The notes below the pieces were generated by a model that was given only the letters and a program-made list of their open reading frames with translations, searched no databases and had not been told where the DNA came from. From the NCBI GenBank assembly GCA_036562635.1, contig DATCJU010000094.1:1-64000 (forward strand): 64,000 nt of DNA, written 5' to 3'. Shown here piece by piece: positions 17,069-25,623 of the stretch (its first letter is position 1; every line of letters starts with the position of its first letter). Position numbers and translations under genes: made by a program. The DNA comes from DATCJU01 sp036562635. GTDB taxonomy: Bacteria; Actinomycetota; Actinomycetes; Mycobacteriales; Pseudonocardiaceae.

Positions 17069-18910
17069 TCAGGTGGTCACGACCAGCGAACCGCCCTCGA
17101 AGTCCTGCCGCAGTCCGCCCGCGACCGGGTAGGCGTCGCTGATCGGCAACCCCAGGGGCCCCTGTTCCGCACCCTGCGCCCACCACTGCCGGCGCAGCTC
17201 ACCGGAGAGCACGTGCGCCCCGGTCCCGGGGGACCACAGGATGCTCGCGTCCTGGGTGAACTCGTTGAACAGCCCCTCCCGGCCCGCCAGGGGCAGGGTG
17301 TCCGTGACCGGCAGACCGAGAACACCGCTGCCCCCGGCGTCCCACCACTTCTGCCGCACCACGCCGCGCACCTCGTGGGCGCCGGTCGCCGCGGACCACA
17401 TGATCGTGGTGTCCCCGGTGAACTCGTTGAACCGGGCACCGGGCACGTCGGTGTCCGGCAGCTCGTCCGTGACCGGGTAGCCGACCACCGACGGACCGCC
17501 GAGCGCCCAGAACTTCTCCTGGATGGCACCGCCGATCCAGTGCGTGCCGGCGTCAGCGTGCCAGGTGATCGTCGGACCGCCCCAGCCGGTGAACCCGGTC
17601 GCCCGACCACCACCGGCCCAGTCGGACTCGACGGCGAACACCGGTCCCAGCCAGCCGTCCTCGCCGCCCTGCGACTGCCAGCGCTGGTAGATCGGGCCGT
17701 TCCGCCACGCCCCGGCCAGCTCACCCACCCGCTGCCGGATCCGGCCGAGCTGCGCGTACCCGGCGTCGCCCGGGCACTCGGTGTGGTTGGCGTCCCGGTG
17801 TCCGAGGATCGTCGGCAGGGTCACCAGGGTGCCCGCGGGGTACTTGGCGTTCGCACGGCTGTCCGTGGACACCAGCTCCACGGTGCCCAGGGGCTCCTGG
17901 TAACCGGCCAGCAGCTTCCACGCGGCGGTCCGGGCCACCGACTCCAGCTGCTGCGCCTGCGGGGTGACGGTGCGGAAGTCGCCGATCATGGCGATGCCGA
18001 AGGTGTGCTGGTTGAAGCCCAGGGCGTGTCCCCCGACGACCGGCAGGTTCACCCCACCGGCACGGCCCTCGAACATCACCCCGCACTTGTCGACCAGCAC
18101 GTGGTAGCCGATGTCACCCCAGCCGTTGGTGACCGCGTGGAGGGTGTAGATGCTCCGCACGATCCGGGCCGATTCGGCACAGGTGTAGTTGTTGCTGTTG
18201 GAGCCGTCGTGGAAGGTGTGGTGGACCACCACGGCCCGGTTCGGCACGACGTACTCCGGCGGCCAGGTCATGAGGGACTCGTCGGCACCCCACTGGGCCC
18301 GGGTGACGATCGGTGGCTGCTCCGGCACCCCGGTGACCGGGTGGGCCGCCAGCTCGGCGATCCGGAGGTCGTTGTCGCTGGTGCCCCCGTCCACCGCCAC
18401 CAGGGTCAGCTCGTCCGTGACCGGCCTGCCGTCCCGCCAGGCCCGCACCTGCACCCGGTCGGCGCGACCGACCCACACCGGTTCGCTGCTCCGGGTCACG
18501 GGCACGTGGTCCGGACCGGAGTCCTCGACCCCCGGTGTGCTCCAGGGGCTCCAGGTGCCGTCGACGGTGCGACTGCGCACCTCCAACCGGTCCGGAGCCT
18601 GCCCGTCCCAGGTGACCACGACCAGCGAGAACGCCGGGTCCTGACTCACCTCACGCGTGTCGGGCCCGCCGTACGGTGTGTTCTCCGATCCGGCCTCCCG
18701 CACCCGGGCGGTGTCGGCCAGCCGGACCGTCCGGATGCGGGTCGGGACCGTCCCCGCCTCGGGTAACGCCGCGACGACGGGGCCACCCGTGCGGGCCGGG
18801 TCCTGCGGTTCGGCGGCCCACCCCGTTCCGACCGACGGTGTCGTCGCCACGAGGGCGAAGACCAACGCCCCCGTGATCACTCCGCGTGCTGAGCGCACCC
18901 TGCTGCACAT
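17069..18910 (-). CDS. exported PGRP-type N-acetylmuramoyl-L-alanine amidase with LGFP repeats
   Basis: This 613-aa secreted wall hydrolase has a signal peptide at about residues 1-32, a beta-rich N-terminal region (about 55-190) and a PGRP/amidase-2 domain from about residue 204. Zinc ligands are H230 in VVHHT, H371 in GHRD and C379 in ECPG. Four LGFP repeats follow (about 405-613), each with WW/FW...G and LGLP/VGYP cores, which bind the cell wall or arabinogalactan in corynebacteria and mycobacteria. It resembles Rv3811, which lies near glf. GAGGGGG about 7 nt before the ATG supports the start. Confidence 0.9.
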   Translation of the reverse strand: MCSRVRSARGVITGALVFALVATTPSVGTGWAAEPQDPARTGGPVVAALPEAGTVPTRIRTVRLADTARVREAGSENTPYGGPDTREVSQDPAFSLVVVTWDGQAPDRLEVRSRTVDGTWSPWSTPGVEDSGPDHVPVTRSSEPVWVGRADRVQVRAWRDGRPVTDELTLVAVDGGTSDNDLRIAELAAHPVTGVPEQPPIVTRAQWGADESLMTWPPEYVVPNRAVVVHHTFHDGSNSNNYTCAESARIVRSIYTLHAVTNGWGDIGYHVLVDKCGVMFEGRAGGVNLPVVGGHALGFNQHTFGIAMIGDFRTVTPQAQQLESVARTAAWKLLAGYQEPLGTVELVSTDSRANAKYPAGTLVTLPTILGHRDANHTECPGDAGYAQLGRIRQRVGELAGAWRNGPIYQRWQSQGGEDGWLGPVFAVESDWAGGGRATGFTGWGGPTITWHADAGTHWIGGAIQEKFWALGGPSVVGYPVTDELPDTDVPGARFNEFTGDTTIMWSAATGAHEVRGVVRQKWWDAGGSGVLGLPVTDTLPLAGREGLFNEFTQDASILWSPGTGAHVLSGELRRQWWAQGAEQGPLGLPISDAYPVAGGLRQDFEGGSLVVTT

Positions 18911-19050
18911 GTGATCCCCCTCACCATCCCAGGTGACCGGAGGCTACGAGTCGGTGCCGACGGGAAACGCGGTGACGCATCGGAGTTCACCCGAGGAGCC
19001 AGGCACCACCACACGTTCGGCCCTGACGCGCCGCGCGGAGATGCGGCCGG

Positions 19051-20298
19051 TCAGCGCCCGTGGACCCGACCGTCCTGCCACACCCCGAACAGTTCGGCGA
19101 CCCGCTGCCGGACCTGTTCCATCCGCTCGTAGCCGGCGTCCCCCGGGCACACCGTGCGGCCGACGTCCCGGTGCCCGAAGACCCGCTGCACCCGGAGCCG
19201 TTCACCCGCCGGGACCTTCGCCGTGCCGCCGCCGGTGCTCTCCAGCTCCACCTCACCGCTCGGCGACTGGCCCTCGACGTCCAGCTTCCACGCGGAGATC
19301 CGGGCCACCGACTCCAGCTGCTCCGCCGTGGGCTGCTCCGAGGAGTAGTTGCCGATCAGCGACACCCCGAAGGTGTGGAGGTTGAATCCCCCCGCGTGTC
19401 CGCCGACGACCGGCAGGTGCAGCCCGCCGAAGCGGCCTTCGAAGATCACCCCGCACTTGTCGACCAGCACGTGGTAGCCGAGGTCACCCCAGCCCAGGGT
19501 GACCGCGTGGTAGTGGTGGATGCCCCGCACGATCTTGGCCGAGTCGGCGCAGCTGTAGTCGTTGCCGCCCGCGGTGTGGTGCACGGTGATCGCCAGCACC
19601 GGCGACGCGTACGTCGGCTCCCAGGTCGTCGTCTCCTCGTCGGCACCCCACTGGGCCCGGCTCACCACCCGCGGCTGCCGCACCGTCGTACCGTCCTGCA
19701 CGGTGTCGCCCTGTGCGGTGTCACCCTGCGCGGCCGTCTCGCCGATCCGGGCGTCGTTCTCCCCGACCCCGGGGTCCACGAGCACCAGGGACAGCTCGTC
19801 GGTGACCGCACGCCCGTCCTGGAAGGCCCGCACCTGTACCTGGCGTGCCGGCCCGGTCCAGACCGGCTCGGTCGCCCAGGTGGAGTCCACCCCGTCCGGT
19901 CCGCCGGTCTCCGGCTCCAGGACCAGCCACGCCCCCCAGGCTCCCCCGTCCAGGCCCAGGTCGAGTCGCACCCGCACCTCGATCCGGGTCGGCAGGATCT
20001 GCCCGATCACCCCGAGCAGGGAGAACGGGCGGTCCACGGTGACCTCGCGCACCTCACCGCCCTGCTCGTCCCGGACCGCCGGCACCTCGGCGAGCCGCAC
20101 CACACGGCTGTCCACCCGCACCGGCGGTATCTCGGGCAGCTCGCTCCGTTCCAGGACGGGACCGTCCACGAACCGCTCGGGTCCGGTCCCGACCGGGGTC
20201 GCCACCGCCGACCCGGGCAACCCCGTCCCCACGACCACCGCCACCACGGCCCCGGCCAGCACCCGCCCCAGCCGCGTCGCCTGCCACCGACCCACCAT
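19051..20298 (-). CDS. exported PGRP-type amidase without LGFP repeats (paralogue)
   Basis: The 415-aa protein is co-directional with the gene at 17069-18910 and shares the same N-terminal beta-rich region and PGRP domain (TVHHTAGGNDYSC, GWGDLGYHVLVDKCG, FGHRD, VCPGDAGY). It stops right after the catalytic domain, so the LGFP wall-binding tail is missing. The signal peptide is within residues 1-35. A short imperfect repeat (AAQGDTAQGDTVQDGT) fills the linker. ATG 20298 is preferred over an upstream TTG because a G-rich leader precedes it and it begins the signal peptide. Zinc ligands appear complete, so it is likely active. Confidence 0.88.
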   Translation of the reverse strand: MVGRWQATRLGRVLAGAVVAVVVGTGLPGSAVATPVGTGPERFVDGPVLERSELPEIPPVRVDSRVVRLAEVPAVRDEQGGEVREVTVDRPFSLLGVIGQILPTRIEVRVRLDLGLDGGAWGAWLVLEPETGGPDGVDSTWATEPVWTGPARQVQVRAFQDGRAVTDELSLVLVDPGVGENDARIGETAAQGDTAQGDTVQDGTTVRQPRVVSRAQWGADEETTTWEPTYASPVLAITVHHTAGGNDYSCADSAKIVRGIHHYHAVTLGWGDLGYHVLVDKCGVIFEGRFGGLHLPVVGGHAGGFNLHTFGVSLIGNYSSEQPTAEQLESVARISAWKLDVEGQSPSGEVELESTGGGTAKVPAGERLRVQRVFGHRDVGRTVCPGDAGYERMEQVRQRVAELFGVWQDGRVHGR

Positions 20299-20502
20299 GC
20301 CGCCCCCACCCACAGGACTCACACCGGTCAACTCGGGGGCAGGTTAGGCAGCAGCAGCCACAGCCGCTGGTCAGGAGAAACACGCCCGGGCGAAGATCCG
20401 ACGCAAACCACTCGGCGGAGGAAAACCCGGTCGGTGGCCGATGACACCGTGCTGCCGACACGCCCAGGAGCAGGTGAACCGGGCCCGCCGGCCGGTGTTC
20501 AC

Positions 20503-21693
20503 TCAGGCCGGCACCGCCTCCAGCACGCGGTCCGCCACCACCTTGGCGATCTCCAGGCTGCTGGTGGCCGCGGGCGAGGGCGCGTTCAGCACGTGCACCT
20601 GGCGGGGTGCCGTCTCGAACAGGAAGTCGTCCACCAGCGAACCGTCCGGCAGCACCGCCTGCGCCCGCACCCCCGCCGGGGCCGGGACCAGGTCGGCCGG
20701 ACGCACCGCGGGCACCAGGCGGGCCAGGCTCTCCGCGAACCGCTGCCGGGACAGCGAACGCCACACCTCGGCGATCCCGGTCGCGGCGTGCCGGGCGGCG
20801 AGCCGCCAGAACCCGGGGAACCGCAGCACCTCCGCGAGGTCCCCCGCCGCGACGTCCCGCCACTGGTACCCCTCGCGGCGCAGGGCGAGCACCGCGTTCG
20901 GCCCGGCGTGCACCCCACCGTCCACGCCCCGGGTCAGATGCACCCCCAGGAACGGGAACCTGGGGTCCGGTACCGGGTAGACCAGACCACGCACCAGGTG
21001 CCGGGCCCGGGGACGCAGTTCGTAGTACTCCCCGCGGAACGGCACGATCCGGGCCCGGGGCTGCAGCCCGGCGAGTCGTGCCACCCGGTCGCTGTGCAGG
21101 CCGGCGCAGTTCACCAGCGCGTCCGCCCGCACCACCCCGGTCGTGGTGGCCAGCTCCACCCGGCCGGGCGCGGAACGGATCGCCCGCACCTCCGACCCGG
21201 TGCGCAGCTCGGCCCCGTGCTCGGCGAGCCGGTCGGCCAGCACCCGGCACACCCCGGGAAAGTCGATGATCGCGGTGCTCTCCACCCGCAACGCGGCCAG
21301 ACAGGACACCTCGGGCTCGAACTCACGTGCCTCCTCCGGGGTGAGCGTCCGCGCCGGCACCCCGTTGGCCTCGGCCCGCCGGGCCAGTTCGGCCAGCCGG
21401 GGCAGCTCCTCCGGCTCGGTCGCCACCACCAGCTTGCCGCACACCTCCACCGGGACCCCGTGCTCCCGGGCGAACTCCACCACGGACCGGTTGCCGGCCA
21501 CGCACAACCGGGCCTTCCACGAGCCGGGCCGGTAGTACAACCCGGCGTGCACCACACCGCTGTTGTGTCCGCTCTGGTGCCGAGACCAGGTGTTCTCCTT
21601 CTCCAGCACGGTCACCGCGTACCCGCGGTGCACCGCCAGCTCGTGCGCCACCGCGAGCCCGACGATTCCGCCACCCACCACCGCGACGTGCAC
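20503..21693 (-). CDS. lhgO: L-2-hydroxyglutarate oxidase
   Basis: This FAD-dependent DAO-family enzyme (396 aa) oxidises L-2-hydroxyglutarate to 2-oxoglutarate, a repair or catabolic role at the inner membrane. It shows the dinucleotide fold VAVVGGGIVGLAVAHEL at residue 3, the family signature NSGVVHAGLYY, VNCAGLHSDR, PFRGEYYEL and the C-terminal NAPSPAATSSLEIAK. A GTG start with AGGAG about 8 nt upstream is chosen. It is divergent from an MFS/merR operon and has no obvious partner gene. Confidence 0.92.
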   Translation of the reverse strand: MHVAVVGGGIVGLAVAHELAVHRGYAVTVLEKENTWSRHQSGHNSGVVHAGLYYRPGSWKARLCVAGNRSVVEFAREHGVPVEVCGKLVVATEPEELPRLAELARRAEANGVPARTLTPEEAREFEPEVSCLAALRVESTAIIDFPGVCRVLADRLAEHGAELRTGSEVRAIRSAPGRVELATTTGVVRADALVNCAGLHSDRVARLAGLQPRARIVPFRGEYYELRPRARHLVRGLVYPVPDPRFPFLGVHLTRGVDGGVHAGPNAVLALRREGYQWRDVAAGDLAEVLRFPGFWRLAARHAATGIAEVWRSLSRQRFAESLARLVPAVRPADLVPAPAGVRAQAVLPDGSLVDDFLFETAPRQVHVLNAPSPAATSSLEIAKVVADRVLEAVPA

Positions 21694-21782
21694 GTGACCA
21701 CTCCTGTCCCACATTCCCGGTGACGGCAGAGCATAGGACCGCCCTGGCCCCGCGCTGATCATCGGTGCCCGTCGGAGCCGAC

Positions 21783-21806
21783 TTGACCCTGACGTCGCGT
21801 CAGGGT
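21783..21806 (+). promoter_or_regulatory. MerR-type operator overlapping -35 of the MFS-merR operon
   Basis: TTGACC (21783-21788) is followed by a perfect dyad, ACCCTGACG-N3-CGTCAGGGT (21786-21806), 16 bp before the MFS start. A dyad set directly against the -35 element is the usual site for MerR activators, and the merR gene is the second gene of this operon. Confidence 0.75.
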
Positions 21807-21821
21807 TGCACGCTGCCGGCC

Positions 21822-23081
21822 ATGGGGTACGTTGTGCCGCTCTTCCTCGCCGCCGACGCGCTCTCGCTGCTCGGCAACATGATCGCCGCCGTGGTGCTGC
21901 CCTGGCTGGTCCTGGTGCGCACCGGGGACGCCACCGCCGCGGGCACCGTGGCCGCGGTGACCGCCCTGCCCGCGCTGCTCGCGGCCGTGGCCGGTGGGGT
22001 CCTGATCGACCGGGTCGGACGGCGCCGCGCGTCGATCGGCGCGGACCTGGCCTCCGCGGTGTGCGTGGCGGCCCTGCCGGTGGTGGACGCCGCCGTCGGG
22101 CTCACCCTCACCGCGTTCCTGGTGCTCGGCGTGGCCGGGGCGCTCTTCGACGTACCGGGGATGACCGCGCGGGAATCGCTGCTGCCCGCGGTCGCCACGC
22201 GGGCGGGCATCCCGCTGGAACGCATGGCCGGCCTGCGCGAGGCGCTCGGCGGCACCGCAACGATCGCCGGGCCCGCCGCGGGTGGTTTCCTGCTCGCCCT
22301 GTTCGACGGTTCGACGGTGCTGTGGGTCACCGCGGCCTGCTCGGCCACCGCCGCACTGCTCACCTGGCTGCTGCCCGCCGAGGTGGGCGCGGCGACACCT
22401 CCGAACCCGGGGCGGCGACGCTGGCTCGCCGACCTGCGCGAGGCGGGGGCGGTGATCCGCCGCGACCCGCTGCTGACCTGGCTGACCGTCTTCACCACCG
22501 CGGGGCTGACGGTGCTCGGCCCGCTGCAGGGCCTGCTGCTGCCGGCGCACCTGGCGGCCACCGGCTCGGCCGCCCAGCTCGGCGGGGTGCTCACCGCGCT
22601 CACGGTGGGCGGGATGCTGGGCAACGGGATCTACGCCGCGATCGGCCCCCGCTGGTCCCGACGCACCTGGTTCGTCGTCTGCCAGCTGGGGACGGCCGGA
22701 GCGATCGCCTGGCTCGCCGCACTGCCGTCCTTCTGGTGGCTGGTCACCGCGGCGGTCACCGTGGGCCTGCTGTCCGGGCCGCTGCAGCCGATCCTGCTGG
22801 TCGTCTCCACCGAGCGGGTTCCCGACCACGTCCGGGGGCGGGTGTTCGGGCTGCAGAACGCGGCCGCGATGGCCGCCGTGCCGGTGGGCCTGTTCGGCGG
22901 CGGACTGCTGATCGACACGGTCGGGGTGGACCGGACCGGCACACTCGTGGCTGTGGCGTGGGTGAGCCTGACCGTGGTCGCGCTGCTCGCCCCGGCGGTC
23001 CGACAGCTCGGTCGCAGCGAGCGTCCGGGAACGGACACCCCGCACGAGACGGCGGAGGTGGGACGTGCTGACGATCGGTGA
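21822..23081 (+). CDS. MFS drug/metabolite exporter
   Basis: The 419-aa protein has about 12 membrane helices and motif A of drug:H+ antiporters as IDRVGRRRAS after helix 2. It resembles TetA/Bmr-like and macrolide-type exporters and the MFS_3 group. The ATG at 21822 follows a MerR operator. The last 17 nt overlap the merR start, so expression is coupled to its own regulator. The substrate is unknown. The pairing suggests drug-inducible efflux, in which the regulator binds the exported ligand. Confidence 0.87.
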   Translation: MGYVVPLFLAADALSLLGNMIAAVVLPWLVLVRTGDATAAGTVAAVTALPALLAAVAGGVLIDRVGRRRASIGADLASAVCVAALPVVDAAVGLTLTAFLVLGVAGALFDVPGMTARESLLPAVATRAGIPLERMAGLREALGGTATIAGPAAGGFLLALFDGSTVLWVTAACSATAALLTWLLPAEVGAATPPNPGRRRWLADLREAGAVIRRDPLLTWLTVFTTAGLTVLGPLQGLLLPAHLAATGSAAQLGGVLTALTVGGMLGNGIYAAIGPRWSRRTWFVVCQLGTAGAIAWLAALPSFWWLVTAAVTVGLLSGPLQPILLVVSTERVPDHVRGRVFGLQNAAAMAAVPVGLFGGGLLIDTVGVDRTGTLVAVAWVSLTVVALLAPAVRQLGRSERPGTDTPHETAEVGRADDR

Positions 23082-23856
23082 ACTGGCCCGACTGGCGGGC
23101 ACCACGGTCCGCGCCGTCCGGCACTACCACGCCGAGGGGCTGCTCGACGAGCCACCGCGGGACCGCTCCGGCTACCGCCGGTACGGGGCGCAGGACCTGG
23201 TCCGGCTGATCCGCATCCGCCGGCTGCGTGAGCTGGGCCTGTCGCTCGAACAGGTGCGGGAGCTGCTGGACCGGCCGGGCACCCTGGCCGAGGCGTTGGA
23301 CGCCCTGGACACGGAGCTGGCGGCCCGGCAACGCCAGATCGAGGAGCAACGGGCCCGGATCGCCCGGCTCCGCAGGTCGACGGTGGATCCGGAACTGCCC
23401 CCGGGATTCGCCGAACTGTTCGGGGAACTGGCCGCACACGGGGTGAACCCCGACTACCTGGCCCGGGAGAAGGAGGGGCTGCTCCTGGCCCTGGCCCTGG
23501 TGCCGGAGTCCGGGCAGCAGCTGCTGGACCAGCAGCGACGGGTGCTGAACGGTCCGAACGCACGGCGATACGTGGAGCTGGGCGAGCGGCTGGAGGAACT
23601 GGCCGAGGCCGACCCCGACGATCCGCGGGTGGCACAGCTCGCCGCGGAGCTGGTCGACCTGCTGCACACCGACTTCGCCGAACTGCTCACCTCGCCGCCC
23701 GCCCACGCCCCGGCACGACCGGTCGAGGCGGCGCTGTTCGCCGACTGGGTGAACACGCTGGGCCCGGCGCAGCGCAGGGTGGTCCAGCACGTCACCGACG
23801 CGCTGCAACGCCTACTCCCCACAGACGACGACCAGCCGCGAACCCCGACCGGCTGA
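23065..23856 (+). CDS. MerR-family transcriptional regulator
   Basis: The 263-aa protein has the MerR winged helix at residues 1-70 (LTIGELARLAGTTVRAVRHYHAEGLL, then DRSGYRRYG), a coiled-coil dimerisation helix at about 80-115 and a long C-terminal effector domain that I do not recognise. There are no Cys clusters of metal sensors, so a small organic ligand is more likely than a metal. The GTG start overlaps the exporter by 17 nt. It should bind the dyad at 21786-21806 and autoregulate. Confidence 0.9.
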   Translation: MLTIGELARLAGTTVRAVRHYHAEGLLDEPPRDRSGYRRYGAQDLVRLIRIRRLRELGLSLEQVRELLDRPGTLAEALDALDTELAARQRQIEEQRARIARLRRSTVDPELPPGFAELFGELAAHGVNPDYLAREKEGLLLALALVPESGQQLLDQQRRVLNGPNARRYVELGERLEELAEADPDDPRVAQLAAELVDLLHTDFAELLTSPPAHAPARPVEAALFADWVNTLGPAQRRVVQHVTDALQRLLPTDDDQPRTPTG

Positions 23857-23905
23857 ACCGGACACCACGGCTCCGGCACAGGGCACCCGAGTCGGTCCTC
23901 GGAGG

Positions 23906-24718
23906 TCAGAACCAGCGTTCCAAGACCAGGGCCACCCCGTCCTCGTCGTTGGGCGCGGTGACCTCGTCGGCCACCGCCAGTGCCTCGGGATGGGCGTTGG
24001 CCATCGCCACCCCGTGCCCCGCCCACCGCAGCATCGGCACGTCGTTGGGCATGTCACCGAAGGACACCACGTCCGTCCGGTCCACCCCGAACCGCTCGGC
24101 CACCAGCTCCAACCCGGTCGCCTTGGTGACCCCACGGGCCGACAGTTCGAGCAACCCGCTGCCCGTGGAGTAGGTGATGTCGACCGCGTCACCGAGCACG
24201 GCCGCGGCGGCCTGGGCCATCTCCTCGCTGGTCATCCCGCGGTGCCGGACCAGCAGCTTCACCGCCGGCCTGCCCAGCACCTCGGCGCGGGGCACCGCCT
24301 CGTGGTCCGGGTTCGGCCAGGCGTGCTCGAAACCCGGTTCGGCCAGGAACTGCTGGTTCCGCCGCTCGTAGGCACTCGCGCCCACACGCTCCACCGCCAC
24401 CACACACCCCGGCAGCGCCTCGTCCAGCGCGCCCACCACGTCGTGCAGCAGCACCGGGTCGAGGGTGACGGCGTGCAGCACCCGGTCGGCGGCGGCGTCG
24501 TAGAGCACGGCCCCGTTGGCGCACACCGCCAGCCCCGCCTGGCCCAGCTCGGAGACCACGGGTGGGATCCACCGCGGCGGCCGTCCGGTGACCAGGACGA
24601 ACGGGGTGCCGGCCGTGGTCACCCGCTGCACGGTGGCCATGGTGCGGGGGCTCACCCGCTCCTGAGGGTTCAACAGGGTGCCGTCGACGTCGGTCGCTAC
24701 CAGTCTGGGAGTCTGCAC
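23906..24718 (-). CDS. HAD-superfamily phosphatase (Cof type)
   Basis: This Cof-type HAD hydrolase (270 aa) dephosphorylates small phospho-sugars or cofactors. Motif I is ATDVDGTLLN at the N-terminus, motif II VLVTGRPP, motif III a Lys near GVTKATGLE, and motif IV SFGDMPNDVPML. The cap is inserted between motifs II and III, as in subclass IIB. The substrate is not predictable. The GTG start has GGAAGG directly upstream, so the start is tentative. It is convergent with merR. Confidence 0.9.
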   Translation of the reverse strand: MQTPRLVATDVDGTLLNPQERVSPRTMATVQRVTTAGTPFVLVTGRPPRWIPPVVSELGQAGLAVCANGAVLYDAAADRVLHAVTLDPVLLHDVVGALDEALPGCVVAVERVGASAYERRNQQFLAEPGFEHAWPNPDHEAVPRAEVLGRPAVKLLVRHRGMTSEEMAQAAAAVLGDAVDITYSTGSGLLELSARGVTKATGLELVAERFGVDRTDVVSFGDMPNDVPMLRWAGHGVAMANAHPEALAVADEVTAPNDEDGVALVLERWF

Positions 24719-24948
24719 CCTTCCATCGTGCCTGGTCGATCCACACCACCACCTGGTCCGAAGGGGGGAGAGGTATGGTTCCGGCCACTTCTCCACCCCG
24801 ACCGGGCCCGGTTCGACGGGGGAGGAAGAACGGCGCATACCCGCCGACCGTCCGGGTACCCCGCTTCCCGGGGGGACGGCACCGCGGGTGGTGCACCGAC
24901 GCGTCACCCGCGGTGTCGGGCGGTGCCACGAAGGGAACGCGGACCGCG

Positions 24949-25593
24949 ATGCACAGGGCGGACGCGCTGGTACGGGAGCTGCTGCGGCAGGGGGGACGGA
25001 CCTACGCGGAGCAGGCGGGTATCCGCCTGGCCAACCGGCCGGCACCGCTCTACCAGCTCCTGGTGTTGACCGTCCTGGTGTCGATCCCCATCCGGGCGGA
25101 CGTCGCGGTGGCGGCGGCCCGGGAACTGTTCGCCGCCGGGTGGACCACTCCCCACGCCCTGCTGGCCTCCTCCTGGCAGGAACGGGTGGACGCGCTGGGT
25201 CGCGCGCACTACGTGCGCTACGACGAGAGCACCGCGACCCGCCTGGCCGAGGGCGCCCGGCTGCTGCTCGACCGCTACCGGGGCGACCTGCGCCGGCTCC
25301 GGGAGGCGGCCGGAGGCGACCGCGCCGAACTGCGGCGTCGGCTCCAGGAGTTCCCCCGGATAGGGCCGGTCGGCGCGGATGTCTTCTGCCGCGAGGCACA
25401 GGCGGTGTGGCCGGAACTGCGCCCCTACCTGGACCGGCGTGCTCTCACCGCCGCCCACGACCTGGGCCTGCCCACCGACCCGGACCGGCTCGCCGAACTC
25501 GTGGCCGCGAACGACCTGGCCCGGCTGGCCGCCGCCCTGGTGCGAGCCGGCCTGGACCGCCGGCTCGCCGAGAAGATCCGCGCCGCCGCCTGA
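24949..25593 (+). CDS. HhH-GPD superfamily protein, endonuclease III-like, lacking the Fe-S cluster
   Basis: The 214-aa protein has the endonuclease III-like helical fold. The helix-hairpin-helix reads FPRIGPVGADVF (about residue 141), followed by PYLDRR with an Asp at the GPD aspartate position. The lysine found in bifunctional glycosylase-lyases (GxGxKTA) is replaced, and no C-terminal four-Cys Fe-S loop exists. It may be a monofunctional base glycosylase or a non-enzymatic DNA-binding relative. It stands alone between the HAD gene and serS. The start follows GAAGGGA; a longer N-terminus has low-complexity composition and was not used. Confidence 0.75.
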   Translation: MHRADALVRELLRQGGRTYAEQAGIRLANRPAPLYQLLVLTVLVSIPIRADVAVAAARELFAAGWTTPHALLASSWQERVDALGRAHYVRYDESTATRLAEGARLLLDRYRGDLRRLREAAGGDRAELRRRLQEFPRIGPVGADVFCREAQAVWPELRPYLDRRALTAAHDLGLPTDPDRLAELVAANDLARLAAALVRAGLDRRLAEKIRAAA

Positions 25594-25623
25594 CCGCGGG
25601 TGCCGGCCGGGTCGGCGACCCGC

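Noticed and set aside
20341..20349. AGGTTAGGC resembling half an iron box
   Set aside because: The second half (AACCTAA) is absent, so it is unlikely to be a DtxR/IdeR site.
19060..21723. 887-codon plus-strand frame
   Set aside because: Antisense to the amidase and hydroxyglutarate oxidase genes, with no recognisable domain.
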